Below the pieces are notes generated by a model. That model saw only the letters and a program-made list of their open reading frames with translations, was not told the origin of the DNA and did not search any database. A stretch of DNA of 64,000 bases from Pseudomonas sp. GM21. GTDB taxonomy: Bacteria; Pseudomonadota; Gammaproteobacteria; Pseudomonadales; Pseudomonadaceae. The position numbers were made by a program, and so were the translations under genes. Below, one piece after another: positions 62,456 to 64,000 of the stretch. Location: the NCBI RefSeq assembly GCF_000282215.1, contig NZ_AKJS01000129.1, positions 1 to 64,000 on the forward strand, in the 5' to 3' direction. Within the stretch, counting starts at the first letter, position 1. Each line of letters opens with the position of its first letter.

Positions 62456-64000
62456 ATGAGCGCCAGGGTTCGTCAGCTGTACCCCGACTTCGACGAATTC
62501 GAGGTTGAAGCGTTTCTGCAAACCCACGGGCTCGCGGCTCAGACCGAGCTGGCTCGCCTTGAGCGTGAGTATGAAACGCTGAATCAGCAGCTGTCGGCCT
62601 GGGCGTTTTCCGGGGGCGGCGCACGTTCGCGCTACGTTCGCGCCGGTCAAATGTCCGCAGGTTTGTCCGAACGGGCAGAGCGCTACACCGCCGCCGATCG
62701 CATTCGAGAATGCTGGAGGCGGCAATCCCCGCAAAGGAACGCGGTCGACGGTAGCCCGATCGGTTTTGAGCTCGACTTGAGTGGCCAGACGCTCGACAGC
62801 GTGCCGGACCTTGAGGCCGATTTCAGTCATGTGGGTTCGCTCAAACTCAACAACATGGGCCTGAGCGTTTCGCCAGAAGGGTTTCTTGCGCATTTCAAAG
62901 GCGTGCGCTGGCTGGACCTGTCGAACAACCAACTGACGGCTATACCCCCGGCGCTGGATGACATGCACGGGCTGACGCGTTTGTTTTTGCAGCGCAATCG
63001 CATACGCCTGACGTCGGAGACGGCGGCGATCCTTTCGCGAAGGACAACACTCAGGGCGATGAACCTGGGGCGAAATCCGTTGGGCATGGCGCCGGACTTT
63101 ACTCAAATAACCGATATGCGCTCGCTCAATCTGAATTCGATCGACATTGAGACATGGCTGGTGGGCCTGGGTGGGCAACCGCTACTGGATGTCATTGATT
63201 TGAGAAATAACCGGATCACGACGATCCCGGAGGCGGTTATTGCACCGCCTGCCGAAAGGCTGGAACAGGTGGCAGGCCTCAACAACTTTACTCTCATCGG
63301 TGATAACCCGTTGTCCGAGGTCACCCAGCAACAGCTGCGCGATTATTGGAGCCGGCTCGAGCGCGAACGTCCGGATTTGTGGGGAGTCAGGCGACCGGGC
63401 GTCTTCGAGTATCGAGCCCCAACCGGGCACGCAATAGTGGGAGGGCAGGAGATGGCTGGGCTTCAGCGTTGGCTCAAAGACCTGCCCGCTGACCAAGTCC
63501 CGGCGAGACAGACCCAATGGCAATCACTGTCCACGCAGGAGGGCTCCCAAGGTTTTTTCAGTGTGCTCAGCAAACTCGAGAATGCCGGCGCCGGCCATGC
63601 TGACCTTCAACTACGCGTATGGGAAGTCGTCGACACCATCACCGAGGTCAACCCCGAGTCTTTGGCGTTACGTCAGGAGATGTTCGAGTGGGCCGGCAGG
63701 CCTGCCTGTTGTGATCGTGCCGCGTTGTCATTCAGTAACCTGGAAATCATGGCGCTGGTGTACCGGGCGCGGACGCTGGCCATGGACGGCGAGCAGAGTG
63801 CAGGCCTGCTTAAACTGTCCAGAGGCTTGTTCCGGCTGGACGAGCTCGAGAAAATCGCCTTGGCCGATATTGAGCAACGCACCACCGCGATCAATAACAC
63901 GCCGGGTTTGTCGGCGGGCCTCAAGGCACAGCAGATCCGGTTACTGGAAGAGGTCGAGATCAAACTGGCCTATCGTTACGGGCTCAAGGACCGGCTCGGA
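62456..64000 (+). CDS. C-terminal LRR-NEL part of the same gene, runs off the window
   Basis: A frame +1 relative to the previous one is open from 62339 to the end of the window. It begins with a region like residues ~1000 on of the 1651-residue protein (RVRQLYPDFDEFEVEAFLQ), then leucine-rich repeats (VRWLDLSNNQLTAIP, LTRLFLQRNRI, LRAMNLGRNPLG). A NEL domain follows with CCDRAALSFSNLE; the first Cys (63707-63709) aligns with the catalytic one (C-x-D). The ATG at 62456 has only a weak AGG site. Translation may need the upstream half in phase. The last residues are missing at the right edge. Confidence 0.65.
   Translation, partial: MSARVRQLYPDFDEFEVEAFLQTHGLAAQTELARLEREYETLNQQLSAWAFSGGGARSRYVRAGQMSAGLSERAERYTAADRIRECWRRQSPQRNAVDGSPIGFELDLSGQTLDSVPDLEADFSHVGSLKLNNMGLSVSPEGFLAHFKGVRWLDLSNNQLTAIPPALDDMHGLTRLFLQRNRIRLTSETAAILSRRTTLRAMNLGRNPLGMAPDFTQITDMRSLNLNSIDIETWLVGLGGQPLLDVIDLRNNRITTIPEAVIAPPAERLEQVAGLNNFTLIGDNPLSEVTQQQLRDYWSRLERERPDLWGVRRPGVFEYRAPTGHAIVGGQEMAGLQRWLKDLPADQVPARQTQWQSLSTQEGSQGFFSVLSKLENAGAGHADLQLRVWEVVDTITEVNPESLALRQEMFEWAGRPACCDRAALSFSNLEIMALVYRARTLAMDGEQSAGLLKLSRGLFRLDELEKIALADIEQRTTAINNTPGLSAGLKAQQIRLLEEVEIKLAYRYGLKDRLG

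Overview
This window is chromosomal DNA of a Pseudomonas, most likely of the P. fluorescens group. The main reasons are the gene order rnr-rlmB-rpsF-rpsR-(DUF2232)-rplI-dnaB, an azurin gene, the pairing of ureEFG with a DesT-type regulator, a braCDEFG transporter operon, lysine/pipecolate genes amaB-amaA, and many copies of the Pseudomonas REP palindrome with the core GTGGGAGCGAGCCTGCTCGCG. No insertion sequence, prophage, integrase or CRISPR array was seen.

Layout. 0-0.7 kb: two identical tRNA-Leu(CAG) genes on the minus strand, each with its own promoter and terminator. 0.7-8.1 kb: translation and replication core (RNase R, RlmB, S6, S18, DUF2232 membrane protein, L9, DnaB). 8.2-17.6 kb: a YgiQ radical SAM protein, then a three-gene transglutaminase / circularly permuted ATP-grasp-alpha-E / transglutaminase operon of unknown product. 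17.7-21.6 kb: LOG-family protein, azurin, and NAD salvage genes pncB-nadE. 21.8-25.7 kb: a LysR regulator divergent from amaB-amaA. 26-31.3 kb: branched-chain amino-acid ABC transporter behind a clear sigma-54 promoter. 31.3-32.9 kb: an AT-rich patch with an HdeA-like periplasmic protein, followed by a long gene-free stretch holding a cluster of DnaA boxes. 33-38.9 kb: SDR, AGE-family epimerase, urease accessory genes ureEFG plus a HupE/UreJ nickel permease, DesT, and a secreted protein made of 14-residue repeats. 39-46.3 kb: AsmA, LysR/AzoR/SMR exporter, lipase, EamA exporter/AraC regulator.

46.4-64 kb: accessory region. Three large, related toxin or effector-like genes lie among household genes (PsiF, AI-2E transporter, YegD, CbpA-CbpM, orphan histidine kinase). 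The 1022-residue protein shares a central module with the 1651-residue one but ends in a Cys-His-Asp domain. The 1651-residue protein ends in leucine-rich repeats and a NEL-type E3 ubiquitin ligase domain. A third gene directly downstream starts with the same N-terminal toxin domain and ends with LRR-NEL, but it lacks the central module and is broken by a frame change near 62.34-62.41 kb. It runs off the right edge.

Together this is mostly conserved backbone. The effector family at the right end is the most unusual part. The transglutaminase/ATP-grasp system and the DnaA-box cluster come next.
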